Of a stretch of 11,905 nucleotides of DNA, positions 9,200-11,905 are shown piece by piece (positions within the stretch are counted from its first letter, which is position 1; the number at the start of each line of letters is the position of its first letter). The notes beneath the pieces were generated by a model that did not search any database, was not told the DNA's origin, and was given only the letters and a program-made list of their open reading frames with translations. A program made the translations under genes and the position numbers. The stretch spans positions 817 through 12,721 of the forward strand of contig DGOS01000026.1 in assembly GCA_002390155.1 (NCBI GenBank), given 5' to 3'. The stretch comes from Hyphomicrobiaceae bacterium UBA4460 (GTDB lineage Bacteria > Pseudomonadota > Alphaproteobacteria > Rhizobiales > Methyloligellaceae).

Positions 9200-9754
9200 C
9201 TACTTGATCAGCGCCTGAAGCTGCTTGAACTCAGGCGTGCCGGCACGTTCCATCCACTCGAACAGCACCATTTCGAGATCGACGATGTCGACGCCGGATT
9301 TCTGCATTCGGGCGAGCGCGAGCTTGCGGCTGGCCTTCGAGCGGGAGCCGACGGCATCGGCAACCACGAAGGCTTCGAAACCTTGGGACTCCAAATCCAT
9401 CGCGGTCTGGGTCACGCAGACATGCGCCTCGATGCCACCGATTACGACTTGGGTGCGCCCCTCGCGGCGCAGATCGTGCAGGTGATCGCGCAGACGCTCG
9501 TTTTTGACGCAAGAAAATTCGGTCTTGTCGACGATAAGCCCATCATTGGCGAAGGCGTCGCGGATGGAATCATGGGTCGGGCCCAGCCCTTGCGGGTATT
9601 GCTCCGACAAGGTGATGGGAATGCCGAGCGTGCGGGCGGCAAGTACCAGATTCACGCAGCGGTCGACCACGCGGTCCTTGCCCGAGATGGCGCTCAGGAG
9701 CTTGTCCTGGACGTCGACGATCAGGAGTTGGGATTTTTCCCTCGCAAGCAGCAT
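9200..9754 (-). CDS. Isochorismatase-fold cysteine hydrolase, ISOC1/2-like
   Basis: Small cytosolic hydrolase of the isochorismatase-like superfamily; the natural substrate of this branch is not known. The product is 184 residues from the chosen ATG, normal for a single-domain member. The catalytic triad is visible as Asp14 (LLIVDVQDKLL), Lys77 (VDKTEFSC) and Cys113 (GGIEAHVCVTQTA). The SEQYPQGLGPT block and the SRSKASRKLALARMQKSG block are especially like animal ISOC1/ISOC2 and their bacterial relatives, more than nicotinamidase or EntB. The frame can also start at GTG 9761-9763, three residues earlier. I prefer ATG 9752-9754 because the only Shine-Dalgarno-like GAGAG sits 8 nt before it and overlaps the GTG. 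It lies 48 nt downstream of oligopeptidase B on the same strand, so the two are probably cotranscribed, although no functional link is known. Confidence 0.88.
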   Translation of the reverse strand: MLLAREKSQLLIVDVQDKLLSAISGKDRVVDRCVNLVLAARTLGIPITLSEQYPQGLGPTHDSIRDAFANDGLIVDKTEFSCVKNERLRDHLHDLRREGRTQVVIGGIEAHVCVTQTAMDLESQGFEAFVVADAVGSRSKASRKLALARMQKSGVDIVDLEMVLFEWMERAGTPEFKQLQALIK

Positions 9755-9802
9755 GGGCGGCACTCTCGCACAGATTTCGGCGCGCCGCCTAGGGGGTGCG
9801 GC

Positions 9803-11893
9803 TTACGCGCTGCCGGAAACCTTCAGCGCGAAGCCGTAAGACAGTGCGACCTCTTTCAGCCGGTCGAACCGGCCGGATGCGCCCGCGTGTCCCGCCTCCA
9901 TATTGGTCCTCAGCAGCGTGAGGGTTTCGCCCGTCTCGTGTTCGCGGAGCTTGGCGATCCACTTCGCAGGCTCCCAATAGGTGACGCGCGGGTCCGTCAG
10001 GCCTGCGACTGCCAGGATGTTGGGGTAACCCATGGCACGCACGTTGTCGTAGGGCGAATAGGCGGCGATCGTGCGGTAGTCGTCCGCGCTTACGATCGGG
10101 TTTCCCCATTCCGGCCACTCCGGCGGCGTCAGCGGCAGGGTGTCGTCGAGCATGGTCGTGAGCACGTCGACGAACGGAACCTCCGCGATGATCCCGAGAA
10201 AGAGATCGGGTGCCAAGTTTGCGACGGCGCCCATAAGCATGCCGCCGGCGCTGCCGCCATGTGCAATGATCCGGCCGCGCGATGTGAACTTCTGCTGAGC
10301 GAGATATTCGCCCGCGGCAATGAAGTCGGTGAAGGTGTTCACCTTCTTCGCGCGCTTGCCGTCCTTGTACCAGCGATATCCCTTCTCCTTGCCGCCGCGC
10401 ACATGGGCAATGGCGTAGACGAATCCGCGATCCACGAGCGACAGCGCGTTGGTGGAGAAACCCGCCGGCATGGTGATGCCGTAGGCGCCATAGCCGTAGA
10501 GGAGGAGCGGGGCGCTGCCGTCGAGCTTCGTCTCCTTGCGGTAGAGGAGGGTCACGGGCACGGTCTCGCCGTCCTCGGCCGGGGCCATGACACGGCGGGT
10601 GACGTAAAGGCTCGGATCGTGGCCGCTCGGAACCTCTTGGGTTTTGCGCAACACGCGTTTCCGCGTGTCCATGTCATAATCGAAGGTCTGCGTCGGCGTC
10701 GTCATCGACGCATACGTGAAGCGCAGCGTGTTCGTGTCATATTCGTAGCCGTGGGAGAGCCCCAGCGCGTACGCCTCCTCGTCGAAGGCGATTGCGTGCT
10801 CTTCCCCGTCGGCGAAACGGCGCACGACGATGCGCGGCAGCCCGTTCTCGCGCTCCAGGCGCACCAGGAAGTCTTTATAGGCGACGATATCGAGAATGAG
10901 CCGCCCAGGCCGGTGCGGTTCGATTTCTCGCCAGTTTTGCGGGCTTGGGTCGTCCGCCGGCGCTTCGACGATACGGAAGTCTTCCGCGTCATCCGAGTTG
11001 GTGAGGATGACTAGCCGCCCATCGTGGTGGTCGGCAGAATACTCATGATCAGCCTTGCGAGGCGCGATGACGCGCGGGCGCGTACAAGGATCATGCGCGT
11101 CGATCAGGCTGACTTCGGACGTCTCGTGGTCGTGCACGCCGAGCAACAGGTACTTGTTGTCCTGAGTGGTGCCGATCTCGAGGAAATAGCCAGGGTCGGC
11201 TTGCTCGTGGATGAGATGGTCGTCGCCTTCCAAGCCGATCCCATGCGCGAAAAGTTTGCGGGGCCGATGCTCCTCGTCGAGCCAGATATAGAGGAGCGTC
11301 TTGCTGTCGGCGGCCCATTGGAAACTGCCATTGTTGTCGGCGATAGAGCTATCGACCTCGGCGTGCGTCTCCGCGTCGATGATCTTGACGGTGTAAAACT
11401 CCGAGCCCTTCGTATCGACCGCGTAGGCGATAAGTTTGTGGTCGGGGCTGTGGGCGACGTTGGCGATGTGGAAATAGGCATGGCCTTCGGCCAACGTATT
11501 GCCGTCGACCAGGATCTCTTCTTCACCGCCGCCGCGTGGCTGCCGGCAGTAAAGGGGATGCTGCCCGCCCACGACATAGCGGGCGTAGTAGTCAAAGGCG
11601 CCGTCGGGTGCCGGGACGCTTGAGTCGTCCTCCTTGATGCGCCCCTTCATCTCGGCGAACAACGCCTCCTGAAGGCTCTCGGTGTCCGCCATGACGGCGC
11701 CCGTATAAGCGTTCTCCGCTTCGAGATGCGCGCGAATGTCCGCAGGCAGCGCGTCTGGATCGCGCATGACCGCTTGCCATTTGTCGGCACGCAGCCAAGC
11801 GTAATCGTCCTCACGTTCGATGCCGTGATGGGCGGAGCGCGATGGGCGGCGTTCGGCGCACGGTGCGCACGCCAAGGGAGCTGTTTCGTTCAT
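9803..11893 (-). CDS. ptrB: Oligopeptidase B (prolyl oligopeptidase family, S9A)
   Basis: Cytosolic serine peptidase that cleaves short peptides after basic residues. It has 696 residues, against 686 for E. coli PtrB. The N-terminal part (about 20-440) is the beta-propeller that restricts access; the C-terminal alpha/beta-hydrolase domain (about 441-696) carries the catalytic triad Ser548 (GGSAGG), Asp634 (GLTDPRVTYWEPAKW) and His669 (EAGHAG). The VPFVDVLTTMLDDTLPLT and WGNP blocks identify oligopeptidase B rather than prolyl endopeptidase. By comparison with the enterobacterial enzyme, acidic subsite residues Asp460 and Asp462 are replaced by Pro and Gly, Glu576 is kept, and Glu578 is Pro. 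Basic-residue preference may therefore differ. ATG 11893 is fixed by an in-frame TAA at 11900-11902. No signal peptide is evident. The Shine-Dalgarno is weak in the 12 nt available, and the promoter lies outside the window. Confidence 0.95.
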   Translation of the reverse strand: MNETAPLACAPCAERRPSRSAHHGIEREDDYAWLRADKWQAVMRDPDALPADIRAHLEAENAYTGAVMADTESLQEALFAEMKGRIKEDDSSVPAPDGAFDYYARYVVGGQHPLYCRQPRGGGEEEILVDGNTLAEGHAYFHIANVAHSPDHKLIAYAVDTKGSEFYTVKIIDAETHAEVDSSIADNNGSFQWAADSKTLLYIWLDEEHRPRKLFAHGIGLEGDDHLIHEQADPGYFLEIGTTQDNKYLLLGVHDHETSEVSLIDAHDPCTRPRVIAPRKADHEYSADHHDGRLVILTNSDDAEDFRIVEAPADDPSPQNWREIEPHRPGRLILDIVAYKDFLVRLERENGLPRIVVRRFADGEEHAIAFDEEAYALGLSHGYEYDTNTLRFTYASMTTPTQTFDYDMDTRKRVLRKTQEVPSGHDPSLYVTRRVMAPAEDGETVPVTLLYRKETKLDGSAPLLLYGYGAYGITMPAGFSTNALSLVDRGFVYAIAHVRGGKEKGYRWYKDGKRAKKVNTFTDFIAAGEYLAQQKFTSRGRIIAHGGSAGGMLMGAVANLAPDLFLGIIAEVPFVDVLTTMLDDTLPLTPPEWPEWGNPIVSADDYRTIAAYSPYDNVRAMGYPNILAVAGLTDPRVTYWEPAKWIAKLREHETGETLTLLRTNMEAGHAGASGRFDRLKEVALSYGFALKVSGSA

Positions 11894-11905
11894 GTCGCTT
11901 TATTG

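Noticed and set aside
9176..11014. Long plus-strand open frame of 612 codons opposite ptrB and the hydrolase gene
   Set aside because: It is antisense to two clear protein families with complete active sites, has no recognisable domain, and long antisense frames are common in GC-rich DNA.

Overview
The window looks like ordinary chromosomal DNA from an alphaproteobacterium, most likely of the order Hyphomicrobiales. It is GC-rich and gene-dense. The superoxide dismutase, oligopeptidase B and methylmalonyl-CoA mutase proteins all read as alphaproteobacterial versions of their families. The order-level placement is inferred from remembered family resemblance, not from a search. No tRNA, rRNA, CRISPR array, insertion sequence, phage gene or attachment site was seen, and base composition does not shift along the window.

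Layout. (1) Positions 1-4540, minus strand: a methylmalonyl-CoA mutase operon in the order small subunit (mutA), large catalytic subunit (mutB), then the G-protein chaperone meaB, which runs off the left edge. MutA stop and MutB start are adjacent and in the same frame. (2) Positions 4541-4700: a divergent intergenic region with three CCTAG elements spaced exactly 11 bp apart next to mutA, and a weak candidate promoter for the gene on the other side. (3) Positions 4701-8288, plus strand: a HerA-like (DUF853/YjgR-type) P-loop ATPase with a very basic N-terminal tail, then a YheS-like ABC-F ATPase. (4) Positions 8289-8339: a convergent gap holding a strong C(UUCG)G hairpin terminator. (5) Positions 8340-11893, minus strand: Fe-type superoxide dismutase, an ISOC1/2-like isochorismatase-fold hydrolase, and oligopeptidase B. 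A 251-bp non-coding stretch with two perfect 10-bp hairpins lies between the dismutase and the hydrolase.

How the genes work together. MutAB converts (R)-methylmalonyl-CoA to succinyl-CoA using adenosylcobalamin, and MeaB loads and protects the cofactor. This is the last step of propionyl-CoA assimilation and is also used in the ethylmalonyl-CoA pathway. The other genes are housekeeping or stress functions with no evident shared pathway: a DNA-associated ATPase, a ribosome-associated ABC-F protein, superoxide detoxification, a small-molecule hydrolase and a cytosolic peptidase. Oligopeptidase B and the hydrolase may be cotranscribed.

I did not find a convincing new biological system. The points most worth checking are the phased CCTAG array, the in-frame TGA/GTG junction, the altered subsite residues of oligopeptidase B, the histone-like tail of the HerA-like ATPase, and the unexplained hairpins upstream of the dismutase.
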